Shown piece after piece: positions 1 through 7,458 of a stretch of 17,239 nt of DNA (positions are counted from its first letter, which is position 1; every line of letters starts with the position of its first letter). The DNA is from Chitinophagaceae bacterium UBA3961. Lineage in GTDB: Bacteria; Bacteroidota; Bacteroidia; Chitinophagales; Chitinophagaceae. Position numbers and translations under genes: made by a program. The stretch covers positions 1-17,239 of the forward strand of contig DGDD01000286.1 in assembly GCA_002385265.1 (NCBI GenBank). The letters run 5' to 3'. Under the pieces are notes generated by a model. The model made no database searches, was not told where the DNA came from, and saw only the letters and a list, made by a program, of their open reading frames with translations.

Positions 1-1610
1 ACGATCGTCTCTTCACATACACTTGTATCGGCTCCGAAGCTATAAGTGGGTAATGCTGCAATGTTTACTTGGATGGAGTCACGTCTAGAACAGCCATTTA
101 AGGTAGCCTCTAGCCAGTAAAGGCCGGTAGTGTCTACTAGGATACTATTTCCGATCGATCCGTCATTCCAAACATAAGTTGCTCCGGGAATAGTACGCGT
201 TAAGTTTACCGGAATTAGATTCGCACAAACTGTGGTATCATTGGGAAAATTAATAATTGGTTTGGGTCTGAATTCTACATAAATAGAATCGCGATAGGTG
301 CAACCATTATGAAAGATGTCTACCCAATAGTATCCCGTCTGAGTAACATTCAAAGTATCTGCAGTTGAACTATTAGACCATTGCTTGGTTGTGTTTTGCA
401 ATATTGGAGTTCTCAATGTAACAACAGAGTCTTCACAAACGGATATATCATTTCCTAAAAGGGTTATATCAATACCTTCAACAAATGCAGGCAGCCCGAG
501 TCCACTTAAATTACCATTTGGAATGGCAACACTGCTATAAGAAAAATTGCACCCGATTCCGATTACATTTGGGTTTGCTATTGTACTTAGAAAACCTGCA
601 TAACTGTGTGCAACATAGATTTGACGGTTATTTGCCAATTGCATTGCCGCCGCAGGAGGTACGGGATTCCCATTTTTTTCCGAATAAACCTCATATCTTG
701 AAAGAGGAATATTTGGGGCATTTAAATCGTATTGCCATAGATAGTAGTTGCCGGGATCTCCCTTGTTTGTTAATTCTGTTGCATAAAGTACTTGTGAATT
801 TGGTGAAAATTGTATTCCATAAAACGCACTTATGGGTGCTGGTTTTTCATCAACCAACTGATAGTTAGACAAGATCCCTGTTTCATTATCAAAATCGAAA
901 ACTTGAATATTCGTCCAAAAGTTTGCTATGGCAAGTCGGCGACAATTGGGAGAAAACCTCATATATCCAATCGCATTTCCAACAGGCGCAACAATAACAG
1001 GCAATCCAATTGATTGAACGGAACGTGAAGCGATATCTATTCCATTACAATTAATATTGTAGACAATAAAGTTGGAGTTATTTGCTGAATGACAAACTAA
1101 CCATACGTCTTTTGTATTGGCATGTCTAACCGCCGCTACTTTTTCAAGTAGTCCGGTTTCAAGAGGGATGTTTTTTGAACCTACGACTACTCCACCCAAC
1201 CCACCATTTAGAGTAATGTCGATGATATTGTATTTTAAATCACCTGGCTTACTCTCCAAGCTATTTATCGTAAACAGGTAATAAAGCGTGTTAGATCCCG
1301 GGAAAGGAACAATGAGTGATGAAATTGTTGAGATGGTATCTCCTTGCAATAGGTTCCCATTTTGCATTATGGCATTACTTCTATCCCAAACATTCATACC
1401 ATCGGAATAGAATAGCAAATTGCCATTGCGGTCGCTAATTGAAGAACAGCCTTCCCAGCTGTTTAATTGACTACCCGGCTCAAATACAGGATTCCCGCTG
1501 TTAAAATTGGCCTGTACACCATAACCGAAATTCCAAACATTGTTTTCTTTTTGGGCCCAACAAAAAGAAACCATGAAAGTGCTTATTAATATCATTAATA
1601 ATACTTTCAT
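1..1610 (-). CDS. Secreted multidomain surface protein with Ig-like repeats, 3' part missing (partial)
   Basis: An open frame runs from ATG at 1610-1608 off the left edge: 536 codons plus two bases, no stop. Residues 1-19 are a signal peptide (Lys2, hydrophobic core, cleavage probably after CWA). Residues 22 to about 375 hold WNFGYG (26-31), NSWEGCSSISD (50-60), GNLLFYSDG (63-71) and FSPN (219-222, 268-271). This arrangement is typical of Bacteroidota proteins with a propeller-like N-terminus and a C-terminal type IX secretion sorting domain. From about residue 386 Ig/PKD-like modules begin; Val-Cys recurs at 391, 461 and 531, an exact 70-residue period with conserved W, TG-x-YW, NGC and RDSI positions. 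The likely role is a secreted or surface-anchored adhesin-like protein. The sorting domain is inferred and would lie outside the window. It is 110 bases downstream of the dehydratase gene and its start lies in a strong hairpin. Its biological partner is unknown. Confidence 0.85.
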   Translation of the reverse strand, partial: MKVLLMILISTFMVSFCWAQKENNVWNFGYGVQANFNSGNPVFEPGSQLNSWEGCSSISDRNGNLLFYSDGMNVWDRSNAIMQNGNLLQGDTISTISSLIVPFPGSNTLYYLFTINSLESKPGDLKYNIIDITLNGGLGGVVVGSKNIPLETGLLEKVAAVRHANTKDVWLVCHSANNSNFIVYNINCNGIDIASRSVQSIGLPVIVAPVGNAIGYMRFSPNCRRLAIANFWTNIQVFDFDNETGILSNYQLVDEKPAPISAFYGIQFSPNSQVLYATELTNKGDPGNYYLWQYDLNAPNIPLSRYEVYSEKNGNPVPPAAAMQLANNRQIYVAHSYAGFLSTIANPNVIGIGCNFSYSSVAIPNGNLSGLGLPAFVEGIDITLLGNDISVCEDSVVTLRTPILQNTTKQWSNSSTADTLNVTQTGYYWVDIFHNGCTYRDSIYVEFRPKPIINFPNDTTVCANLIPVNLTRTIPGATYVWNDGSIGNSILVDTTGLYWLEATLNGCSRRDSIQVNIAALPTYSFGADTSVCEETI

Positions 1611-1615
1611 GGTTT
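1568..1615 (-). promoter_or_regulatory. Hairpin enclosing the start codon of the secreted-protein gene
   Basis: A perfect 13-bp inverted repeat pairs 1568-1580 with 1603-1615. Inside it an 8-bp inverted repeat pairs 1583-1590 with 1594-1601 around a three-base loop (1591-1593), separated only by a 2x1 internal bulge. In the transcript this is a near-continuous 21-bp stem within 48 nucleotides. The ATG at 1610-1608 is paired with the in-frame ATG of codon 13 (1574-1572 region) in opposite arms. The structure is seen directly. A role in controlling translation is inference; it could also be a chance product of an AT-rich signal-peptide coding region. Confidence 0.5.
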
Positions 1616-1720
1616 ACAGCAAGTTTTGGTTATTATTCTAATTACTTAGTTCAATTAAGGACTATTAAGCACTGTAATTTAATGGGTTATGAATAAAAGT
1701 CAATGAAATGTGGACAAATT
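1611..1720. other. Intergenic region between dehydratase and secreted-protein genes
   Basis: This 110-base AT-rich spacer separates the dehydratase stop from the start of the secreted-protein gene. I see no convincing terminator (no GC-rich stem followed by T-run on the minus strand) and no clear match to the Bacteroidota promoter consensus (TTG ... TAnnTTTG). A TAAA lies about eight bases before the ATG, in line with the A-rich leaders of this phylum. Its length and the change of function suggest a separate transcription unit starts here, but that is inference. Confidence 0.4.
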
Positions 1721-3679
1721 CTATGCATTCGCCTCTCTCAATTCTGACTCTTCTGAATGATCCAGATCTTCATAAATTGAATTGTTAGACTTGAATTCAG
1801 GAAGCAGCGCCTTCATCGTGCGAACAACATTGTAATTATCTTCCAATTTTCCCAATCCAATCAGTTCATCAATATCTTTTCGAACACTATCCCCGCAAGG
1901 AATTACTCTTGCGATCTTAATCTTTTCGTGTGGTGTTGGCAGCGTAATTTCTTCCTTGTTCAATAGTTCTTCGTATAATTTTTCACCCGGACGTAATCCT
2001 GTGTAGAAAATTTTAATGTCTTCATCTGGTGTTAATCCGGCCAATCGAATCATTTTAAGCGCCAAGTCAACAATTTTCACGGGTTTACCCATGTCGAAAA
2101 TATAGATTTCAGCTCCATTTCCGATCTGAGCAGCTTGAAGTACCAATTGAACTGCTTCAGGGATCGTCATAAAATAGCGAGTAATTTCAGGATGTGTTAC
2201 CGTAATAGGCCCACCCTTTTGAATTTGCTGCTTGAAGCGAGGAATCACAGATCCATTTGAGCCCAATACGTTTCCAAAACGGGTTGTAATGAATTTAGTT
2301 CCTGTATTGGTTGGTAAAAGACCAGTTCCATCTAATTCAATTGAACGGCCATTAGAACTCATCGACTGACAATACATTTCCGCAATCCTTTTTGACGCAC
2401 CCATTACATTCGTAGGATTAACAGCTTTATCTGTTGAAATCATTACAAATTTGTGGACGTTGAATTGTACCGCTAAATCAGCTAAAATTTTTGTACCCAT
2501 TACATTGGTAAGAATGGCTTCGCTTGGGTGACGTTCCATCATTGGTACGTGTTTATAAGCTGCAGCATGGAATACATAATCCGGTCTATAATCACGGAAA
2601 GGAATCTTCATCCTATTTTTATCGCGGATACTTCCAATGAATGTTTTTATGGTTACACTAGGGAATTTCTCCTCTACTTCTAGTTGAATTTCATGTAAAG
2701 GAGACTCTGCCTGATCGCAAAGGATCACCATTTTAGGCGCAAAGGTGATAACCTGGCGAACGATTTCTGAGCCTATTGATCCTGCAGCTCCTGTAATCAA
2801 TACAGTCTTGCCTTTTAGTTCTTCTGAAATCTTATCATTATTGATAACAATTGGTTCACGTTGTAACAAGTCTTCGATACTCAATTCTTGGATTTGTCCA
2901 AGACTTAATTTGCCGTATACCCACTGATCAGAAGGAGAAACAGTCAATACTTTAATACCTACGAGCAAACATTTTTCAATCACCAACTTCTTGTCAGCAT
3001 TGGTCAATTGATCATTCATGATCAACAACTTACTTACATTTTTTCGTTGTTTTAGAGTAGCTAAAGCATTGATATGGAAAACACGTTTTTGTTGGATATG
3101 CGTGTTTACTTTATTTGGAGCACTGTCTATAAAACCAGCTATCACAAATTTATTGGTAGCAGTTGCTTCAATTGCTTGTTTGATCAAAATGGCGTCTCCA
3201 TCAGACCCATAGATCAACACATTCTCTTTATTTACTACGTTGATATTTCGAACATAGTTCATAAAGCTCTTCGCAAAGGTGCGCAGTAAAATTAAAGCAC
3301 TAGAATTGATGAAAAAATTGATCAATAGTACACCGGGAACATTCAAGCTTGTGATGTGGAAGCGTCTTGAAACAAATATTTCAGAAGCAACAGGATAGAT
3401 TAGTCCGGTAATCAGAACTGCAACGAAAATGCGAATCATATCGTGGTTGTTCGAATAACGAATTAACCCGGTATGGATGCGCATGGCAAAGAATACAATT
3501 AATGAGATAATTGCATAGAGCGCCGTATAGAAGAAAAAATGTCCTCTAAGGATTTCCGGAAAATGAAATTGCTTTACGATAAAGTACGACAATGAGAACG
3601 ACAGTACGGTTATCGTTAGGTCTAAGATGAGTACAACCCATCTGGGTACGGCTTTGTTAAAAGATAATAGCTGCTTCAT
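1721..3679 (-). CDS. Membrane-bound UDP-GlcNAc 4,6-dehydratase (PglF/WbpM/CapD family)
   Basis: This 652-residue protein has the architecture of large inner-membrane NDP-sugar 4,6-dehydratases. There are four transmembrane helices (about 14-35, 48-66, 82-98, 114-132), a degenerate first Rossmann-like domain (VLIYGSDGD, 154-162), then a catalytic extended SDR domain. The NAD-binding motif is TGAAGSIG (296-303). STDK at 415-418 and Met426-x3-Lys430 (MGASK) replace the usual Tyr-x3-Lys, which is diagnostic of the FlaA1/PglF/WbpM/CapD group. FGNVLGSNGSVIP (468-480) and TGLRPGEKLYEELL (560-573) are also typical. The known family reaction converts UDP-GlcNAc to UDP-4-keto-6-deoxy-GlcNAc. The aminotransferase upstream (156-base gap) is the expected next enzyme. 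A stretch at about 442-461 before TKF looks longer than I expect. Family is certain; the exact sugar substrate is inferred. Confidence 0.93.
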   Translation of the reverse strand: MKQLLSFNKAVPRWVVLILDLTITVLSFSLSYFIVKQFHFPEILRGHFFFYTALYAIISLIVFFAMRIHTGLIRYSNNHDMIRIFVAVLITGLIYPVASEIFVSRRFHITSLNVPGVLLINFFINSSALILLRTFAKSFMNYVRNINVVNKENVLIYGSDGDAILIKQAIEATATNKFVIAGFIDSAPNKVNTHIQQKRVFHINALATLKQRKNVSKLLIMNDQLTNADKKLVIEKCLLVGIKVLTVSPSDQWVYGKLSLGQIQELSIEDLLQREPIVINNDKISEELKGKTVLITGAAGSIGSEIVRQVITFAPKMVILCDQAESPLHEIQLEVEEKFPSVTIKTFIGSIRDKNRMKIPFRDYRPDYVFHAAAYKHVPMMERHPSEAILTNVMGTKILADLAVQFNVHKFVMISTDKAVNPTNVMGASKRIAEMYCQSMSSNGRSIELDGTGLLPTNTGTKFITTRFGNVLGSNGSVIPRFKQQIQKGGPITVTHPEITRYFMTIPEAVQLVLQAAQIGNGAEIYIFDMGKPVKIVDLALKMIRLAGLTPDEDIKIFYTGLRPGEKLYEELLNKEEITLPTPHEKIKIARVIPCGDSVRKDIDELIGLGKLEDNYNVVRTMKALLPEFKSNNSIYEDLDHSEESELREANA

Positions 3680-3835
3680 GGGCGGTGAACAGGTTTAACG
3701 TTAAGTTTTCTTATCGGGTTCAGTTTGTAAGCTAATAGGGAGCTTTACACGGAAAACTTGGATTATTGTGCCTTCAAGAAGCTATTGGATATTATCGTTT
3801 CACAGAGACGAACTTTCGTTCGAAAGGGTTGTATT
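3680..3835. other. Intergenic region between aminotransferase and dehydratase
   Basis: This 156-base spacer has no supportable ORF. It contains a short palindrome, CTTTCG-TT-CGAAAG at 3813-3826, just after the aminotransferase stop, but no T-run follows on the minus strand, so a rho-independent terminator is not supported. The bases directly before the dehydratase ATG (3679) lack a recognisable ribosome binding sequence. The gap is long for this compact locus and may hold a promoter, but I cannot point to one. Confidence 0.35.
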
Positions 3836-4999
3836 CTAAACTGCTATGGTTTCTTTCTTTTTATTTTTAGCAGCTTCAAATACAGAATTCACAGTATTAA
3901 CAACTAAGTCGAGTTCTTCTTGTTTTAGGTTGCTTCCGGAAGGAAGGCAAAGTCCTAATTCAAACAATCTTTCACAAGTGCCATCACCATAGAACGGACA
4001 ATTTTCAAAAACGGGTTGCATATGCATCGGTTTCCACAAAGGTCTGCAATCGATGTTTTCAGCTACCAATGCCAAACGGATGTCCTCTCTTGATACTTCA
4101 TTGCTCTCAATAAGAACAGTACTTAACCAATGGTTAGAGAAAAAATCACCATCAGGAGCAGTTCCCATTTTAATAGCATTATTTGAAGAGAAACTATTCT
4201 GGTAAAAAGCAAAATTTTCTCTTCTTTTATTTACTCGATCGTTCAGAACTTCCATTTGTCCTCTTCCAATTCCAGCACTGATATTACTCATTCGGTAATT
4301 GTAACCGATGTGAGAATGCTGGTAGTGAGGGGCTGGATCAAGCGCTTGCGTAGATAAGAACCTTGCTTTTTTAACCAAAGCCTCATCGTTGGCTACAACA
4401 GCACCTCCACCGGAAGTAGTGATAATTTTATTACCATTAAAAGAAAATATACCAATTTGACCAATGGTTCCAACAGGAATTCCCTTGTAGGTAGATCCCA
4501 AAGCCTCAGCTGCATCTTCAATTACAGGGATACTATACTTGTTAGCAACCGCCATAATTTCGTCCATCTTTGCAGGCATACCATACAAATGAACTACAAT
4601 GATTGCTTTTGGTTTCTTGCCTTTTACTAAACGGTCTTCAATTGCTTTTTCAAGGAATACAGGAGACATATTCCAGGTGTCAGGTTCACTGTCTACAAAG
4701 ATGGGTGTAGCACCTTGATAAACGATGGGGTTAGCTGAGGCGGCAAATGTCATTGATTGGCAAATAACTTCATCCTCAATACCTACTCCAAGTAACACCA
4801 AAGCCAAATGCAAAGCCGCTGTTCCGGAACTTAAAGCAGCAACTGCTACTCTATTTTCCAAATATCTTTTAAGGTCATTTTCGAATCCGTCTACATTGGG
4901 GCCCAATGGAGCAATCCAATTCGAAGCAAATGCCTCATTTACATACTTGAGTTCATTACCACCCATATGTGGGGATGATAACCAAATTTTAGTTTTCAT
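3836..4999 (-). CDS. PLP-dependent NDP-4-keto-sugar aminotransferase (DegT/DnrJ/EryC1/StrS, PglE-like)
   Basis: This 387-residue sugar aminotransferase is of usual length. Family marks are SSPHMGGNE (8-15), NWIAPLGPNV (27-36), SSGTAAL (57-63) for cofactor phosphate binding, VIEDAAEALGS (159-169) with Asp162 contacting the pyridine nitrogen, and FSFNGNKIITTSGGG (185-199) with Lys191 as the Schiff-base lysine. CRPLWKPMHMQ (318-328) and CLPSGSNL (351-358) are typical of the C-terminal domain. PglE/WbpE-type members use glutamate to aminate C4 of UDP-4-keto-6-deoxy-GlcNAc, which fits the dehydratase gene directly downstream. The ATG at 4999-4997 follows a run of A residues, as expected in Bacteroidota. 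A 235-base gap lies upstream. The exact substrate is inferred from context; a perosamine-synthase-like role is the main alternative. Confidence 0.92.
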   Translation of the reverse strand: MKTKIWLSSPHMGGNELKYVNEAFASNWIAPLGPNVDGFENDLKRYLENRVAVAALSSGTAALHLALVLLGVGIEDEVICQSMTFAASANPIVYQGATPIFVDSEPDTWNMSPVFLEKAIEDRLVKGKKPKAIIVVHLYGMPAKMDEIMAVANKYSIPVIEDAAEALGSTYKGIPVGTIGQIGIFSFNGNKIITTSGGGAVVANDEALVKKARFLSTQALDPAPHYQHSHIGYNYRMSNISAGIGRGQMEVLNDRVNKRRENFAFYQNSFSSNNAIKMGTAPDGDFFSNHWLSTVLIESNEVSREDIRLALVAENIDCRPLWKPMHMQPVFENCPFYGDGTCERLFELGLCLPSGSNLKQEELDLVVNTVNSVFEAAKNKKKETIAV

Positions 5000-5234
5000 T
5001 TTTTTATAGAGTTAACGGCCAACAGAGATACAACCCCGTTGTAAACCGGTGGACACGCAATAAAGATGACAAATAACTGTCGCTACTGTACCTTGTCGTT
5101 CTTCGGAGGTATTAGAATCAGAGATAAAAGAAATTGGAGATGTCTTTCGGGGAGATAATTGGAGTACGTTTTGTTGAAGTAGAAGATTGATAGTCAATAC
5201 ATTCCACAATCACAGCACTAAAGTAGAATTTTTT
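5000..5234. other. 235-base intergenic leader upstream of the aminotransferase
   Basis: This is the longest gap in the locus. The only ORF, 65 codons on the minus strand at 5012-5209, has no recognisable domain, start context or neighbour spacing and is probably noise. A small perfect hairpin, TACAAC-CCC-GTTGTA, lies at 5029-5043, about 30 bases before the aminotransferase start. No terminator-type T-run follows the HAD stop codon on the minus strand. I see no clear TAnnTTTG promoter box. The gap could hold an internal promoter or an untranslated leader. Confidence 0.4.
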
Positions 5235-5900
5235 TTACAGAAATGCAATTTCTTCAAAAGAATTTATTATCAAGGTTTCTGGTGATAATAGCGTAAGGTC
5301 TTGATTATGAATGTTTTCTCCTTTGTTTTTTACGCAAATAGTTTTCCACCCCAAGGCCAATGGAGCGATAAAGTCCTTCTTGGTATTGTCACCAAAATAA
5401 TAAAATTCAGAACTTGGAAAAAGATTTTCAAAGTGAAGATAGTTGGCAGGATTTGGTTTTTCCGACCCAAACTCTTCGGAAATAACCATTGTTTCGAAGA
5501 TATTTTGAATACCCAATGCCGTTAGCTTATTGCGTTGAGTAATGCTTCTCCCATCTGTGATCAACCCTAAAGGGATGGAATAGCGTTGAAGTGATTTAAT
5601 GAACATAGCAGCATCTCGGTTGAGCTCAATAGTTGGATGATGCGTTCTGTATTCGTGGAGTAGAAAATTCAAATCTACATTTGATGGCAATTGTTCCTTA
5701 TACCTTTCTAATAACCATTTGAAAGCGTTGTTACCTTTTGTATACTCCAGGTACATTTGGTCAGCCAAATTTTCCTGAAGGTAGGGCTTCAAAAGCAATT
5801 CAATATGACGGTATGCTGATTTCAGGAAATTGATTTCCTGAAATAAAGTATCATCTAAATCAAATACTATAAATGGTTTGTTAGTTTGCTTTATAATCAT
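5235..5900 (-). CDS. HAD-superfamily hydrolase, probable phosphatase
   Basis: This 221-residue protein carries all four HAD motifs: FDLDDTLF (13-20) with nucleophile Asp14 and acid/base Asp16; ITDGRS (114-119) with Thr115; SEKPNP (146-151) with Lys148; and YYFGDNTKKDF (167-177) with metal ligands Asp171 and Asp176. A helical cap domain fits residues 20-85. It should be a cytosolic phosphohydrolase; the substrate cannot be read from the sequence. Its ATG overlaps the end of the ATP-grasp gene by 20 bases (5881-5900), so the two are probably translationally coupled and act in one pathway. It may remove a phosphate from an intermediate supplied to, or made by, the ATP-grasp enzyme; that is inference. 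Confidence 0.88.
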   Translation of the reverse strand: MIIKQTNKPFIVFDLDDTLFQEINFLKSAYRHIELLLKPYLQENLADQMYLEYTKGNNAFKWLLERYKEQLPSNVDLNFLLHEYRTHHPTIELNRDAAMFIKSLQRYSIPLGLITDGRSITQRNKLTALGIQNIFETMVISEEFGSEKPNPANYLHFENLFPSSEFYYFGDNTKKDFIAPLALGWKTICVKNKGENIHNQDLTLLSPETLIINSFEEIAFL

Positions 5901-6849
5901 GAACCAAAACTTCGTCGTCGTATCGTAACATGAGTAAATTGTTCTCCCAATTATCAGTATAGGAAACAGCTTGATTTTGGAAATATTCTTGAATCATCCA
6001 TTTGGGATAGTTCGCACCGGCCCTATAACTCAAAGGATAACCACCGCCATACCTGGCATTGATTTCAATGGCTGCAATTTTGCCATTCTCCGGATGAAGA
6101 AAGAATTGACCAGTTAAGCAACCTCGAGCGCCTTCTATCGTTCCTATTTTTTCTTTTAAATAAGATACAAATACATTTTTGCATGTCACCCCCTTATTAA
6201 TCTCTCCCGCACGTATTAATATTCGTTTTCTTGGCACAATACAGCACAATGCACCTACCCTATTGAAGTACATATCGACCGTAAATTCATCGTACTCTTT
6301 TTTATTCAAATACTCCATGAACAAGAACTTCTCGTTAGTGAGGTGAATATCGCGGAGTTCTTCTTTGCTATGAATAATGTAGTTGTCACTGCTTAAACTT
6401 CCATCGTATGGTTTAATAAACAAAGGAAAGCTTGGATTGTTTTTATCAATCGCTTTAGGAATGGATATTCCTCTCGATTCAAAAAAAGAATTTGTTTTCC
6501 GTTTGTCTCTGCACATATCTACAACAGGTAACTCGCTCACCATAACGTAAATTCCCTTCTCTTCGAATGAAGCTCTGTTCTCAGCAAGCACCAACAGCTC
6601 AGTATCTATTGTTGGCACAATCATTCTAATATCTTGCTCCACACATAACTGAAGTAAATCATTGATATATGATGGGTCTGTAACTCGTTTTACTTTGAAA
6701 TAAGCATCTGATACATTACAAGCTGCACTCAATTGAGGCGCCATATCAGTGGTAAAAACTTTACTATTTGGATACAACGCTTTAAGCTCTTTCTGAAATG
6801 CTCGTACCAATGATACTCTTTGTCCTGCCGATGTAATTAATATGTTCAT
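5881..6849 (-). CDS. ATP-grasp ligase (CarB/PylC-like), putative amino-sugar acyl/aminoacyl ligase
   Basis: This 322-residue protein has an N-terminal preATP-grasp Rossmann-like fold (MNILITSAGQRVSLVRAF) and a central ATP-grasp fold. PLFIKPYDGS (142-151) supplies the ATP-binding Lys146, and FLFMEYL (175-181) is the hinge that holds adenine. IEINARYGGGYPLS (261-274) gives the Mg-binding Glu262-x-Asn264-x-Arg266 signature. The fold joins a carboxylate, activated as acyl phosphate, to an amine or similar nucleophile. The start ATG directly abuts the stop of the sugar transferase gene (TAA-ATG, no spacer), and its end overlaps the HAD gene by 20 bases. It occupies the place held by PglD acetyltransferase in Campylobacter pgl loci. 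I infer that it may attach an acyl or amino-acid group to the 4-amino sugar. A role in making an unrelated precursor remains possible. Confidence 0.87.
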   Translation of the reverse strand: MNILITSAGQRVSLVRAFQKELKALYPNSKVFTTDMAPQLSAACNVSDAYFKVKRVTDPSYINDLLQLCVEQDIRMIVPTIDTELLVLAENRASFEEKGIYVMVSELPVVDMCRDKRKTNSFFESRGISIPKAIDKNNPSFPLFIKPYDGSLSSDNYIIHSKEELRDIHLTNEKFLFMEYLNKKEYDEFTVDMYFNRVGALCCIVPRKRILIRAGEINKGVTCKNVFVSYLKEKIGTIEGARGCLTGQFFLHPENGKIAAIEINARYGGGYPLSYRAGANYPKWMIQEYFQNQAVSYTDNWENNLLMLRYDDEVLVHDYKAN

Positions 6850-7458
6850 TTATTTGTTGTTTCCGGTAAAAAATGGCATAGTTGCATGCCCTTGAGAACT
6901 TATCCCTTCAGATTTGAATACCTTCTTAATTGTTAGAAAGATGATTTTTATGTCCAAAAGAAAACTAATGTTGTCGACATACCAAACATCGTAAGTAAAT
7001 TTTTGATCCCAACTTATCGCATTTCTTCCGTTTACTTGAGCCCATCCTGTAATTCCAGGTTTTACTTCGTGTCTGCGATTTTGTTCCGGTGTATACAATG
7101 GTAAATATTCCACAAGCAATGGTCTTGGCCCAACAAGGCTCATATCGCCTTTTAAAACATTGATTAATTGCGGTAATTCATCTAACGACGTTTTACGGAC
7201 AAATGCTCCAATTCTTGTAAGACGCACTTCATCTGGAAGCAATTTACCATCTTGATCTTTTCGATCATTCATGGTTTTGAATTTCACCAGCAGGAAAACA
7301 CGTCCGTTTTTACCTGGCCTTCTTTGAAAGAAAAAGGGCTTACCCTGGTTGGCAATAGCCAAAAACACAATGGTAAGAAATATAACAGGGCTCGCAATGA
7401 TTAAGGCAACGAAGGCCAAAGTGCTGTCAAGTACCTGTTTCAGAAAATGTTTATACAC
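6850..7458 (-). CDS. Undecaprenyl-phosphate phosphoglycosyl transferase (PglC-like sugar transferase)
   Basis: At 202 residues this is the minimal monotopic phosphoglycosyl transferase, as in PglC, without the extra N-terminal domains of WbaP or WcaJ. The membrane re-entrant helix spans about 8-37, with Ser23-Pro24 at the helix break as in PglC. KFKTMND (59-65), the catalytic pair Asp93-Glu94 in SLDELPQLINVLKGDMSLVG (91-110), GPRP (110-113) and KPGITGWAQVNGRN (133-146) are all present. It should transfer a sugar 1-phosphate from its UDP form to undecaprenyl phosphate on the cytoplasmic face, starting the repeat unit; context points to a 4-amino-4,6-dideoxy-GlcNAc derivative. The start is GTG (7458-7456), overlapping the upstream glycosyltransferase stop by eight bases. 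No in-frame ATG nearby would preserve the N-terminal helix. Confidence 0.95.
   Translation of the reverse strand: MYKHFLKQVLDSTLAFVALIIASPVIFLTIVFLAIANQGKPFFFQRRPGKNGRVFLLVKFKTMNDRKDQDGKLLPDEVRLTRIGAFVRKTSLDELPQLINVLKGDMSLVGPRPLLVEYLPLYTPEQNRRHEVKPGITGWAQVNGRNAISWDQKFTYDVWYVDNISFLLDIKIIFLTIKKVFKSEGISSQGHATMPFFTGNNK

Noticed and set aside
485..1013. Two plus-strand ORFs in the left part
   Set aside because: They lie opposite the secreted-protein gene, which has a continuous frame, a signal peptide and exact repeats; the plus-strand products resemble nothing and are antisense shadows.
3813..3826. CTTTCG-TT-CGAAAG palindrome after the aminotransferase stop as a terminator
   Set aside because: The stem is six bases with a two-base loop and no T-run follows on the minus strand.
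5012..5209. 65-codon minus-strand ORF between the HAD and aminotransferase genes
   Set aside because: No recognisable domain, no signal or membrane segment, composition unlike the neighbours, and no ribosome binding context; probably chance.
5221..5237. T-run after the HAD stop codon as a terminator
   Set aside because: On the transcribed strand it is an A-run and no stem precedes it.
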